The notes under the pieces: model-generated | What the model was told of the DNA's origin: nothing | The model's database searches: none | What the model saw: only the letters and a program-made list of their open reading frames with translations | Shown here: one piece after another, positions 1 to 7,675 of the stretch | Numbering within the stretch: position 1 is the first letter of the stretch | How the letters are laid out: the number at the start of each line of letters is the position of its first letter | Source of the DNA: Nitriliruptoraceae bacterium | GTDB lineage: Bacteria; Actinomycetota; Nitriliruptoria; Nitriliruptorales; Nitriliruptoraceae | Assembly (NCBI GenBank): GCA_007134165.1 | Contig: SLLJ01000477.1 | Location: 1-16,346, forward strand | DNA: 16,346 nt | Direction of reading: 5' to 3' | Program-made: the position numbers and the translations under genes

Positions 1-399
1 CGTCGGACCGGGCTCGAGTTGGAGCACCAGCAGGTCATAGGCCGCGTCGGACAGCCGGGAGAGAACGGTACCGGGATCACCGAGAATGCAGCGCGCGTGC
101 TCACTGAGCCCGGCCTGCTCGAAGCTCTGCACGGCCAGCGCGTGGCCGTAGGGGTCGGGGTCGATGCTGGTCAGCGCACGACGACCCGACAGGGCTGAGA
201 GCAGCCACAGGCCGGTGACGCCGCCGGCACTGCCGACCTCGACTGCTGCGGCGGCTGAACGGCTGCGTGCGAGCCACGCGAGCAGCGCCCCGAACTCCGC
301 GGGTGGCGCCGTGGCACCCGCCCGTTGCCGGGCGGCGGTCATCGCCTCGTCTTCGGCGGCCGTCAGCCGTCGCAGTTCGTGCCGCACGTTGGGATCCAC
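1..399 (-). CDS. SAM-dependent O-methyltransferase (family 3, Rv1220c-like), 3' end cut by window edge
   Basis: The N-terminal 133 residues are present and the gene runs off the left edge. The protein should be a cytoplasmic Rossmann-fold, SAM-dependent methyltransferase of the caffeoyl-CoA/catechol OMT class; its substrate is unknown. Visible motifs are the SAM glycine motif VEVGSAGG (residues 53-60), then GLWLLSAL, and an acidic post-I strand, LTSIDPDP (77-84). This run resembles Rv1220c of M. tuberculosis as I recall it. The usual metal-site strand (YDLVFVDAD) reads YDLLVLQLE here, so the first metal-binding Asp appears to be Gln. The GTG start at 399 is chosen because AAGGGAGG (409-416) lies 9 bases upstream. 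The gene is divergent from htrA, in the same relative orientation as in mycobacteria. Family call fairly secure; activity uncertain. Confidence 0.82.
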   Translation of the reverse strand, partial: MDPNVRHELRRLTAAEDEAMTAARQRAGATAPPAEFGALLAWLARSRSAAAAVEVGSAGGVTGLWLLSALSGRRALTSIDPDPYGHALAVQSFEQAGLSEHARCILGDPGTVLSRLSDAAYDLLVLQLEPGPT

Positions 400-408
400 C
401 GCGACCGA

Positions 409-416
409 CCTCCCTT
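409..416 (-). promoter_or_regulatory. Ribosome binding site fixing the methyltransferase start
   Basis: On the minus strand this reads AAGGGAGG, close to the full anti-Shine-Dalgarno complement, and is 9 bases from the GTG at 399. It decides the start, because no other start codon in this frame nearby has a comparable site. Confidence 0.6.
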
Positions 417-430
417 CGGATCGAGCCGGC

Positions 431-440
431 ACGGTACCGT
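431..440. promoter_or_regulatory. Candidate overlapping -10 boxes between methyltransferase and htrA
   Basis: The sequence ACGGTACCGT is a perfect 10-bp palindrome. It gives TACCGT on the minus strand (431-436), about 30 bp from the methyltransferase start, and TACCGT on the plus strand (435-440), facing htrA. Both fit the TASSNT hexamer seen upstream of most genes here. No -35 box is evident on either side. The palindrome could instead be an operator. The intergenic space of about 176 bp holds no gene. Confidence 0.35.
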
Positions 441-575
441 CGTAGCTCCGAAGCTCAGGCATTGGGCCCGCACACGAGGTCCTTCTGCCACCGCAGGGAG
501 CCGGTGTCCGGCCCGCCGCCCGTCGACGATCCTGCCGGGCCACCCACCGACCAGCCCACCGACAAGGGGCGCCGC

Positions 576-1913
576 GTGACCTACGACCGCGAGGAGTGGC
601 GCCGCCCGTGGCGGGCCGAACAGCCGCCCCCGGGCCGTGCGGACCCCGGTAGCCCGGTTGCGGCCGAGGCGCTGGCACCGGTCGCACGCTTCCCTCAGGC
701 GCCTCCCGCCGCCTGGGACGACCGTGCGTCCGGGCCGGGCTCCCCGGCCGGGTCGGTCCGACCGCCGGACACCACCGCGACGGTGGACGCGCCGGAGCGC
801 CGGCGGCGCGGACGTGGACCGCTCGGGTGGCTGCTCGCCTCGGTGTTCGGGGCGGCGCTGGGCACCGCGGCCACGCTGGCGATCCTGCTGCCCGCCATGG
901 AGGAGGAGCCCGCCGCCGTCGAGCCGGCACCGACCGCCGATGCCTCCGCACCCACGATCGAGATCGAGGGTGGGCTGCCGTCGGTGGTTCCCGCCGTCGC
1001 CAGCGCCGTGGCACCGTCGGTCGTCCAGATCGACGTCGTGGGGGTCGACGGACCGATGGGGGCGCAGCCTTCGCTCGGCTCCGGGGTCATCTACCGCTCC
1101 GACGGCTATGTGCTGACCAACCACCACGTGGTATCGGGGGCCGACGAGGTCCGGGTGCGCTTCGCCAGCGGCGACATCGTCGAGGCGACGGTGGTCGGCA
1201 GCGATCAACTCAACGACCTCGCGGTGGTGCTGGTGGACCGCTCGGGCCTGCCGGCGATCAACCTGCGGCCGGGTGACGAGCCGCTGATCGTCGGCGAGAC
1301 GGTGGTCGCGATCGGCTCGCCCTTCGGGCTGACCGGGTCGGTGACCACCGGGATCGTCAGTGCCCTCAACCGCGACCTGGCCGTGGACGAGGAGGACGGG
1401 GCGGCCCTGGTGATCCCATCGGTCATCCAGACCGACGCGGCGATCAATCCCGGCAACTCTGGTGGGGCTCTCGTCGATGCCCAGGGCCGGCTGATCGGGA
1501 TCAACACGGCGATCCTCAGCCGTACCGGCGCGAATCAGGGGGTTGGTTTCGCGGTCCCCGCCGAGCAGGCCATCGGCTCGGCGGACCAACTCATCGAGCA
1601 GGGGTTCGTGCGCCATCCGCTGCTCGGGATCAGCGGTATCGACGTGTCGCCCGAGTTGGCCGAGGAGTTCGGTCTCGAGGCCAGCCGCGGCGCCGTGGTC
1701 GACGCGGTGCAGGAGGGCACCGGTGCGGCGGCGGCTGGACTGCGTGCCGGGGACATCATCGTCGCGGTCGACGATCAGCCCCTGGCCACCATGGGCGACC
1801 TGGTCGCCGAGGTCCGTCGCCGCCAGCCCGGCGAGGTGGTCGTGCTCAGCATCGTGCGCAACGGCGCCGAGCTCGACGTCGAGGTGGAACTCGGCGAGCG
1901 CCCGCGCGGCTGA
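576..1913 (+). CDS. htrA: Membrane-anchored HtrA/DegP-family serine protease with PDZ domain
   Basis: An S1C (trypsin-like) envelope quality-control protease. A proline-rich cytoplasmic N-terminus of about 80 residues is followed by one membrane segment (about 82-106: GPLGWLLASVFGAALG...), then the extracytoplasmic protease domain. The triad is visible: His184 in LTNHHV, Asp214 in LNDLAVV, Ser295 in GNSGGAL. A single PDZ domain (about 348-440) contains LLGISGIDV, GLRAGDIIVAVDD and the closing VRNG strand. At 445 residues the length is normal for actinobacterial HtrA. The GTG start at 576 has AAGGGG (564-569) 6 bases upstream. An in-frame GTG at 504 (adding 24 residues, with AGGGAG only 3 bases away) is a real alternative. 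The gene sits 68 bp upstream of tatB, as in mycobacteria, but no sigE or rseA lies upstream. Confidence 0.93.
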   Translation: MTYDREEWRRPWRAEQPPPGRADPGSPVAAEALAPVARFPQAPPAAWDDRASGPGSPAGSVRPPDTTATVDAPERRRRGRGPLGWLLASVFGAALGTAATLAILLPAMEEEPAAVEPAPTADASAPTIEIEGGLPSVVPAVASAVAPSVVQIDVVGVDGPMGAQPSLGSGVIYRSDGYVLTNHHVVSGADEVRVRFASGDIVEATVVGSDQLNDLAVVLVDRSGLPAINLRPGDEPLIVGETVVAIGSPFGLTGSVTTGIVSALNRDLAVDEEDGAALVIPSVIQTDAAINPGNSGGALVDAQGRLIGINTAILSRTGANQGVGFAVPAEQAIGSADQLIEQGFVRHPLLGISGIDVSPELAEEFGLEASRGAVVDAVQEGTGAAAAGLRAGDIIVAVDDQPLATMGDLVAEVRRRQPGEVVVLSIVRNGAELDVEVELGERPRG

Positions 1914-1941
1914 CCCAGGCGGCCGAGGCCGACCGCGGCGC

Positions 1942-1947
1942 TACGCT
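1942..1947 (+). promoter_or_regulatory. Candidate -10 box for tatB
   Basis: TACGCT in the context GCTACGCTGGCG lies 35 bp before the tatB start, in the 68-bp gap after htrA. It fits the TASSNT element found upstream of most genes in the window. No -35 box is seen. It would allow tatB and the coupled PAP2 gene to be transcribed apart from htrA. Confidence 0.4.
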
Positions 1948-1981
1948 GGCGGCGGCGGACCGCGCCCGGAGGGGGCCTCTC

Positions 1982-2313
<332 letters not shown>

Positions 2314-2314
<1 letters not shown>

Positions 2315-2961
2315 TGCTCACGCCGCCGGACTGGCGTCCGGTCACGTTCGGGCTGGCGATCGCGGCCTGGTCCTGGGCGGCGGTTCGTAGCGGCCGGGTC
2401 GAGTCGCTCGATGCCCGGCTCGGCGGTCGGCTGTCCCGGCCGTGGGGCCGGGGGACCGATGTGATGGTCGCGGCCGCCACCGACCTCGGGTCGGTGTACG
2501 CGGTGGCCGGGATCGCCGGTGCACTGGCCGTTCGGGGCCGGCGTAGCGCGTCGGGGTCGGCCCTGGCCGCCGGGGCGGCCGCCTGGGGTGCGGCGCAGGC
2601 CGCCAAGCCCCTACTGCCCCGTCCGCGGCCGTACCAGGGGACACACGGGCACCGGCTGGTCGCCGAGCCGGCCGGGACGTCCTGGCCCAGTGGCCATGCC
2701 GCGGTGGCTGCGGCGCTGGCCGCGGTGCTCGCGCCCCGACTGCCGGCACGCGCGCGGCCGGCCGTCGCCGCAACGAGCCTGGCGGTGGGGTGGTCCCGGG
2801 TCTACGTCGGGGTGCACCACCCGAGCGACGTGCTGGCCGGACTCGGCCTGGGCACGGCGGTCGGTGCGGTCGTCGCGGGCTCGTCTACGACATCGTCAGC
2901 GGCAGGGCGCGACCGACCAGCGACCCGCGGCGGGAGGCCAGCGTCTCGGCGATCGAGGTGA
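2314..2961 (+). CDS. PAP2-superfamily membrane phosphatase
   Basis: A 215-residue integral membrane phosphatase of the type-2 phosphatidic acid phosphatase/haloperoxidase superfamily; the likely substrates are lipid phosphates or polyprenyl (undecaprenyl) diphosphates at the outer membrane face. All three catalytic signatures are intact: KX6RP (K98...R105-P106), PSGH (125-128) and SRX5HX3D (S161-R162...H168...D172), separated by several hydrophobic helices. The ATG overlaps the tatB stop in TGATG, so translation is probably coupled. The last 25 or so residues are hydrophilic and Arg/Ser-rich, and are encoded opposite the end of mrp over 77 bp. The open frame continues far upstream through tatB and htrA, but that part is a shadow. 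Physiological substrate unknown. Confidence 0.88.
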
Positions 2962-4000
2962 TCGCCCGGGCGGCCGGGACGTCCGGGTGGGAGACCACCA
3001 GGGGCACACCGGCGTCGCTGCCCTCACGCAGCCGGGGGTCGATCGGGATGCGGGCGAGCACCTCGGTGCCCAGCGCCTCGGCGAGTTCCTCGCCCCCACC
3101 GGATCCGAAGATGTCGTGGGTGGTGCCCGAGTCCGGGTCGGTGAAGCCGGCCATGTTCTCGATCACCCCGGCAACGGTCATGCCGGTCTGCTCCGTGGCC
3201 TTTCCGGCCCGCAGGGCGACCTTCTGGGCGGCCTGCTGTGGGGTGGTGACCACCAGCATGTCGGCGTTGGGCAGCATCTGCGCCAGCGAGATCGCGATGT
3301 CGCCGGTCCCCGGTGGCAGATCGCAGATCAGGAAGTCGAGGTCGGCCCAGTGCACGTCCCCGAGGAACTGCTGGATCGCCCGGTGCAGCATCGGTCCACG
3401 CCAGATCACCGAGCGGTCGGGGTCGGTGAAGAACCCGATCGAGATGACCTTGCAGCCATGCGCCTGCAGCGGCATGACCATGCCTTCGAAGGCCACCGGC
3501 TTGCCCGACACGCCGAACATCCGCGGGATCGAGTAGCCCCAGATGTCGGCGTCGAGCACCCCGACCCGGAACCCCTGCTCGGCGAGTGCCACGGCGAGGT
3601 TGACGGTGACGGTGGACTTGCCGACCCCGCCCTTGCCCGAGGCGATCGCGATCACCTTGGTGGTGGAGTCGGCGGAGGCGAACGGGTTGTCGAGCTCGGC
3701 GTTGGCCGCGCCCTTCTCGGCGCGCAGGCTCGCCGACAGCGACTGTCGTTCGGTGTCGGTCATCGATCCGAAGGCGATCTGGACGTCGTCCACTCCGTCG
3801 AGGCGGACCACGGCGTCCGTGACCTCGCGCTGGATTCGGTCCTTGAGCGGACAGCCGGGGATGGTGAGCTTGACGCGGACGCCGACCGTGGCGCCCTGCA
3901 CCACCACCTCCTCGACCATGCCGAGCTCGGTGATCGGCTTGCCGATCTCCGGGTCGTCGACGGTCGCGAGGACCTCCATGACCTGTTCCTGCGTGGGCAC
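2885..4000 (-). CDS. mrp: Mrp/NBP35-family iron-sulfur cluster carrier ATPase
   Basis: A 371-residue cytoplasmic P-loop ATPase thought to hold and transfer Fe-S clusters to apoproteins. Residues about 1-90 form a MIP18/DUF59 domain (DDPEIGKPITELGMVEEV, with PGCPL at 48-52). The ATPase domain starts near 114 with the deviant Walker A SGKGGVGKST (121-130), followed by LDADIWGYSIPRMFG and DLPPGTGD (227-234). The C-terminal CxxC that bridges a cluster in many Mrp proteins is absent: the stretch after ENMAGF (281-286) has no cysteine. I recall actinobacterial Mrp proteins being alike in this. The GTG start at 4000 has AAGG (4008-4011) about 7 bases upstream. Its position and strand relative to htrA-tatB match the mycobacterial locus. 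Confidence 0.93.
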   Translation of the reverse strand: MPTQEQVMEVLATVDDPEIGKPITELGMVEEVVVQGATVGVRVKLTIPGCPLKDRIQREVTDAVVRLDGVDDVQIAFGSMTDTERQSLSASLRAEKGAANAELDNPFASADSTTKVIAIASGKGGVGKSTVTVNLAVALAEQGFRVGVLDADIWGYSIPRMFGVSGKPVAFEGMVMPLQAHGCKVISIGFFTDPDRSVIWRGPMLHRAIQQFLGDVHWADLDFLICDLPPGTGDIAISLAQMLPNADMLVVTTPQQAAQKVALRAGKATEQTGMTVAGVIENMAGFTDPDSGTTHDIFGSGGGEELAEALGTEVLARIPIDPRLREGSDAGVPLVVSHPDVPAARAITSIAETLASRRGSLVGRALPLTMS

Positions 4001-4062
4001 GCTGCAACCTTTCCGACGGATGCCTGGACCGCCGCGCGTGAGTGAGGAGCGGCGGCGAGCCG

Positions 4063-4068
4063 ATGGTA
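4063..4068 (-). promoter_or_regulatory. Candidate -10 box for mrp
   Basis: On the minus strand this reads TACCAT in GCTACCATCGGC, 62 bp before the mrp start and within the 82-bp gap after the pilB-like gene. A weak -35-like TCGACT lies 16 bp upstream. It suggests mrp has its own promoter rather than relying on read-through. Confidence 0.4.
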
Positions 4069-4082
4069 GCGGCGTGGGCCGA

Positions 4083-6044
4083 TCAGTCGATCGGGGCCGG
4101 GGCGGGAAGCTGGTCCGAGGGCTCGTCCCCGGCCGCCACGGGGCTTGCCAGGGTGTGGCGGCACCACGGGCAGGTCGTCCAGACGCTCTCGACCGCCCGT
4201 CCGCAGCCGGAGCAGTGCTCGGTTCCCAGCGGGTGGGCGCACTGGGGGCAGACGAGGTAGTCGTCGGCCACGGCCGCCGCGCAGCTCGGGCAGCGCGCGA
4301 CCTCGCCAGCGGGTTCGGGGGTGGTGCGCAGCGCCTCGTCGAAGGTGATCACCCCGTTGCTGGCGCGCAGGACCGCATCCTCGCGCATGGTCACCATGCC
4401 CTCGAGCCGGGCCCGCCGGGCGATTGCCGCCTCGCTGGCGCCGCTCAGGATCAGCTCGCGCACCTCCGAGGAGACGCTGAGGGCCTCTCCGATCGAGAGC
4501 CGGCCCCGTGCCCCGCTGCCCTCGCAGGTCCGGCACCCGGGGCCGGCCGTGGGTCGTGCGTCAGCTGGCAGCGACGCGGCTTCGAGGCCCAGCCGACGCA
4601 GCACCTGAGGGTCGGGCGCCTGGGGCACCGCGCACCGATCGCAGGTCCGCCTGGTCAGCCGCTGAGCGAGCACGAGCAGCAGCGAGGAGGCGACGAGGAA
4701 CCGGTCGACCCCGAGATCGACGAGCCGGCCGATGGCTGATGCGGCGTCGTTGGTGTGCAGCGTGGCGAGCACCAGATGGCCGGTGAGCGACGCCTCGACG
4801 GCCAGGTGGGCGGTTTCGGCGTCGCGGATCTCGCCGACCAGCACGACATCGGGGTCCTGGCGCAGGACGCTGCGCAGGCCGCGGGCAAAGGTGAGGCCGA
4901 TCTTGGCGTTGATCTGGGTCTGGTTCACGCCGGGCAGCTGGTACTCGACGGGATCCTCGAGGGTGAGCACGTTACGGGTCGGGCGGGTCACGGCCTCGAG
5001 CGCGGCGTACAGCGTGGTGGTCTTGCCCGAGCCGGTCGGGCCGGTCACCAGCACCATGCCCTGTGGGCGGTCCATCGCGAACAGCACGCGGTCGAGTACG
5101 TCCTCGGCCAGTCCGAGTTCGTCGACCTTGACCCGGTCGGCGCCCTTGGGCAGCAGGCGGATCACGACGGTTTCGCCGTACAGCGTGGGCATCGTGGACA
5201 CGCGCAGGTCGACCTCGACGCCTTCGACGCGGACCATCGAGCGACCGTCTTGGGGCAGCCGGCGCTCGGAGATGTCGAGGCCTGACTGGATCTTGATGCG
5301 GGAGATCAGCTGGCCGGACATCGAGCGGGGAACCCGGGCCCGCTCGCGCAGCAGGCCGTCGATCCGTAGCCGCATTCTGATCCCGTCGCGGTCCGGTTCG
5401 AGGTGGATGTCGCTGGCCCGGGAGTTGACCGCGTCGGCGAGCAGCGAGTCGACCAGCCGCACCACCGGCTGGGAGGTCTCGGTGATCTCGGGCTCGTCGT
5501 CGAGATCGGCCGGCGAGGAGTCGTCGAACTCGTCGATGAGGTCCTTGGTGGCGTCCTGGCTGTAGACCTGCCGCCGGAGTTGATCGAGCGTGGAGGGGGT
5601 GGCGACCATCGAGCGCACCATGCGCACCTTGGCGGCCATGCGCAGGTCATCGAGCGCGGCGATGTCGGAGGGTTCGGCCGTTGCGACCACCAGCACGTCG
5701 CCAACGATGCGGATCGGGAGCACCCCGTGGCGCGCGGCGAGCCGGGCGGGGACCCGATCGACCGCTGCCGGGTCGGGGCGTTCCTCCAGCAGGTCGATCC
5801 GGGGCAGACGCAGTTGGGTGGCCACCCCGTCGGCGACGTCATCCTCGGAGGCCAGGCCGAGTCGAACGATGGTGGCCCCCAGCCGCTCGTTGGGGGCCTT
5901 GTTGTCGATCGCTACGGCCAACTGCTCCCCGGTGAGCACGCCGGCGCGCACCAGCAGTTCGCCGAGTCGGATCCGGCGACTGTTCGACCACCCGCCGGCC
6001 GACGGTTTCGCGGTCGGCGGCTGCTCGGGCTTCTGGCTGGCCAT
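4083..6044 (-). CDS. pilB: PilB/GspE-type secretion ATPase with C-terminal double zinc ribbon
   Basis: A cytoplasmic AAA-type hexameric ATPase that powers type IV pilus or type II secretion pseudopilus assembly. Order of domains in 653 residues: GspE/MshE N-terminal domain (about 20-170), N2 region with SDIHLEP (211-217), Walker A GPTGSGKTTT (335-344), Asp box TLEDPVEY (361-368), Walker B VVLVGEIRD (400-408), His box TGHLVLATLHT (421-431), and the family tetracysteine pair CDRC (468/471) and CRTC (504/507). Beyond the normal end (about 575) come four more CxxC pairs (585/588, 599/602, 611/614, 625/628), a double zinc ribbon that is not standard for this family. The ATG at 6044 is preferred over ATG 6080, which overlaps the likely -10 box. 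No pilC, pilM-O or pilin gene is in the window. PilB versus GspE cannot be settled here. Confidence 0.9.
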   Translation of the reverse strand: MASQKPEQPPTAKPSAGGWSNSRRIRLGELLVRAGVLTGEQLAVAIDNKAPNERLGATIVRLGLASEDDVADGVATQLRLPRIDLLEERPDPAAVDRVPARLAARHGVLPIRIVGDVLVVATAEPSDIAALDDLRMAAKVRMVRSMVATPSTLDQLRRQVYSQDATKDLIDEFDDSSPADLDDEPEITETSQPVVRLVDSLLADAVNSRASDIHLEPDRDGIRMRLRIDGLLRERARVPRSMSGQLISRIKIQSGLDISERRLPQDGRSMVRVEGVEVDLRVSTMPTLYGETVVIRLLPKGADRVKVDELGLAEDVLDRVLFAMDRPQGMVLVTGPTGSGKTTTLYAALEAVTRPTRNVLTLEDPVEYQLPGVNQTQINAKIGLTFARGLRSVLRQDPDVVLVGEIRDAETAHLAVEASLTGHLVLATLHTNDAASAIGRLVDLGVDRFLVASSLLLVLAQRLTRRTCDRCAVPQAPDPQVLRRLGLEAASLPADARPTAGPGCRTCEGSGARGRLSIGEALSVSSEVRELILSGASEAAIARRARLEGMVTMREDAVLRASNGVITFDEALRTTPEPAGEVARCPSCAAAVADDYLVCPQCAHPLGTEHCSGCGRAVESVWTTCPWCRHTLASPVAAGDEPSDQLPAPAPID

Positions 6045-6078
6045 AGGAACCCCAGAGGTGGCGCCTGGGACGTCACGC

Positions 6079-6088
6079 ATCGTAGGCT
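6079..6088. promoter_or_regulatory. Overlapping divergent -10 boxes for pilB and the lipoprotein gene
   Basis: The ten bases ATCGTAGGCT hold TAGGCT on the plus strand (6083-6088), facing the lipoprotein gene, and TACGAT on the minus strand (6079-6084), facing pilB. Both fit the TASSNT element and lie about 35-40 bp from the respective starts. If both are real, RNA polymerase cannot occupy both at once, so the two genes would compete for transcription. Confidence 0.45.
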
Positions 6089-6125
6089 GCCCAAGTCCGG
6101 TGTGGCGCCTTACGTGGTGGGTCCG

Positions 6126-6890
6126 GTGAGTCCGAGGGTCGATCAGCGTGCACCCCGTTCGGCAACGACCATGGCTCTGCTGGTGCTGTCCGCCGCCGTG
6201 CTGCTGTCGGGCTGTCGGGTGGGGGCCGAGGTGCTTCTCCAGGTAGGGTCGGACGGTCAGGCCAGCGCTGAAGTCGTTCTGGAACTGGACGGCGAGGTGG
6301 TGCGCCAACTCGATGTGCTCGGCGTGGACCCGGCGGCCGAGCTCACGGCGGCGGCGGCCGCAGCTGACGCATGGCAGCTCGGGCGCGAGGCGGCGGTTGA
6401 CGGTGGGCTGCGCCTGGTGCTGACCCACGACGAGGCTGCTGTGGAGGTGGTGACCGGGGCACTTCGCGAACTCGCCGCCGGTCTCGACGAGCGCGACCCG
6501 GCGCTGCTCATCGACCTCGAGGTGCGCACCGAACCCGACGGGGTGACGCTGCTGACCGGCACTGCGGGGGTGCGCGGGCCGGCCACCGCGGGGGCGGTGC
6601 GTGACGGGCAGGTGGTTGGGCCGGGGCCCGACGAGCTGTCGGCGCTGGTCGAGGACGCGCTGGACGCCCGGCTGGAGGTGCGCCTGCCCGGACGCGTCGA
6701 GGCGCACGACGCCGACGCGGTCGGGGACGGTGGCGCACTGCGCTGGCACCTCGACGTGCCGCGCGAGGTGACCGCCCGCTCCCGCCCCGCTGCGTGGCCG
6801 TGGTGGTGGTGGGCCGGTGGCGCGGCGGTGCTGGTCGGGCTGGCCGCCGTCGGGATCGGCGCTGCGCGGCGGTTCAACCGCGTGGGCTGA
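6126..6890 (+). CDS. LppM-like lipoprotein (possible DUF3153) with C-terminal membrane anchor
   Basis: About 254 residues. A lipoprotein signal is clear: an Arg-containing n-region, a hydrophobic stretch MALLVLSAAVLLSGC and a lipobox ending at Cys30, giving a lipid-anchored extracytoplasmic protein. The mature part begins CRVGAEVLLQVGSDGQASAEV, a beta-strand-rich pattern like the LppM family, whose members also end in one membrane helix. Here a Trp-rich segment (PWWWWAGGAAVLVGLAAVGIG) precedes a short Arg-rich tail, so both ends are membrane-anchored. M. tuberculosis LppM is linked to envelope and phagosome functions; the role here is unknown. GTG 6126 is chosen because it leaves a proper n-region and follows GGTGGG; GTG 6102, 6114 or 6117 is possible, while ATG 6171 would leave no charged n-region. 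The 3' end overlaps the convergent gene by 17 bp. Confidence 0.68.
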   Translation: MSPRVDQRAPRSATTMALLVLSAAVLLSGCRVGAEVLLQVGSDGQASAEVVLELDGEVVRQLDVLGVDPAAELTAAAAAADAWQLGREAAVDGGLRLVLTHDEAAVEVVTGALRELAAGLDERDPALLIDLEVRTEPDGVTLLTGTAGVRGPATAGAVRDGQVVGPGPDELSALVEDALDARLEVRLPGRVEAHDADAVGDGGALRWHLDVPREVTARSRPAAWPWWWWAGGAAVLVGLAAVGIGAARRFNRVG

Positions 6891-7647
6891 GCTCGAACAT
6901 CTCGCAGTTGCGCTGCCAGCGCTCCAGGGCCGCCTCGCCGTCGGGCAGGTTGAGACGGGTGCCGAGCCCGAGGGTGGCGATGCGGGCGAACTCTTCGTCG
7001 TCGGTGACCCGGCGCACGTCGGCCTGCATCGTGCCGATCTCGGCCTTGATCTCCTTGGACTTCACGGTCAATGCCACCGTCGAGGCGGCATCGAGCCCTG
7101 GCAGCTGTTGTTCGCCTTCTCCGCGGATCACGAACAGAGCGCGGCCCTGCTGGACGTACCAGGCCGGACGCACCAGCGAGGAGCCGTCGGGCTGGGGGAT
7201 GGTCAGCCAGCAGATCGCGCCCTTCTTGAGCGCCACCTCGGCGGCGTCGAGCAGCACGCCGGCGCCCGTCACCGACTCCGGGGCGTCGACGAAGACGGGG
7301 ATGCGGGCAACGATCCGCCCGTCGATCGAGAACAGCAGGGTGTGCTCGGCGGTCGAGCCGATCGTCACCCGATCGGTCACCCGGCGACGGAAGAGGTCTT
7401 CGAACATCTCGCCCCGCAGCTCGATCGAGCGGGGTGGGGACTCCCAGATCACCTCCCCGTCGGGAGCGGCGAGGGCCAGCACCTCCTCGTAGACGCCCTG
7501 CGCGCCCTTGTACACGCGGTGGATCGCGAACGTGCCGGCCGGTCCGGGGAGCTCACCGGCGACGCGCAGGACCGGGTCGGAGACCCCGGTCTCCTCGTAG
7601 GCGGCGACGTCGAAGGCCATCGCGGTCATCAGCTTGACGCGGGTCAT
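6874..7647 (-). CDS. Two-part protein with probable PNPOx-like split-barrel C-terminus
   Basis: A soluble protein of 257 residues with no signal peptide or membrane segment. Residues about 130-250 (KKGAICWLTIPQPDGSSLVRPAWYVQQGRALFVIRG is the core stretch, 141-175) resemble the FMN-binding split barrel of pyridoxamine 5'-phosphate oxidase-like proteins, which bind flavin, F420 or heme. I do not recognise residues 1-125, a mixed alpha/beta region with no cysteines. The ATG at 7647 is well supported by AGGAGA (7655-7660) 7 bases upstream; a second in-frame ATG follows at codon 7. The gene is convergent with the lipoprotein gene and divergent from the kinase. Split-barrel assignment moderately sure; function not assignable. 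Confidence 0.72.
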   Translation of the reverse strand: MTRVKLMTAMAFDVAAYEETGVSDPVLRVAGELPGPAGTFAIHRVYKGAQGVYEEVLALAAPDGEVIWESPPRSIELRGEMFEDLFRRRVTDRVTIGSTAEHTLLFSIDGRIVARIPVFVDAPESVTGAGVLLDAAEVALKKGAICWLTIPQPDGSSLVRPAWYVQQGRALFVIRGEGEQQLPGLDAASTVALTVKSKEIKAEIGTMQADVRRVTDDEEFARIATLGLGTRLNLPDGEAALERWQRNCEMFELSPRG

Positions 7648-7675
7648 GCACCGCTCTCCTGGGACGCTCGCCGCG

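Noticed and set aside
267..575. Longer N-terminus of HtrA starting at 267
   Set aside because: It would overlap the methyltransferase gene antisense and cross the intergenic promoter region. Only GTG 504 remains a serious alternative to GTG 576.
363..1616. 417-residue open frame on the minus strand opposite htrA
   Set aside because: A shadow of the third-position GC bias; Arg/Gly/Asp-rich with no domain, opposite a clear protease with catalytic residues.
6045..6749. N-terminal extension of the PilB-like frame to 888 residues
   Set aside because: It runs antisense to the lipoprotein gene and through the promoter region. The recognisable GspE N-terminal domain begins just after the ATG at 6044.
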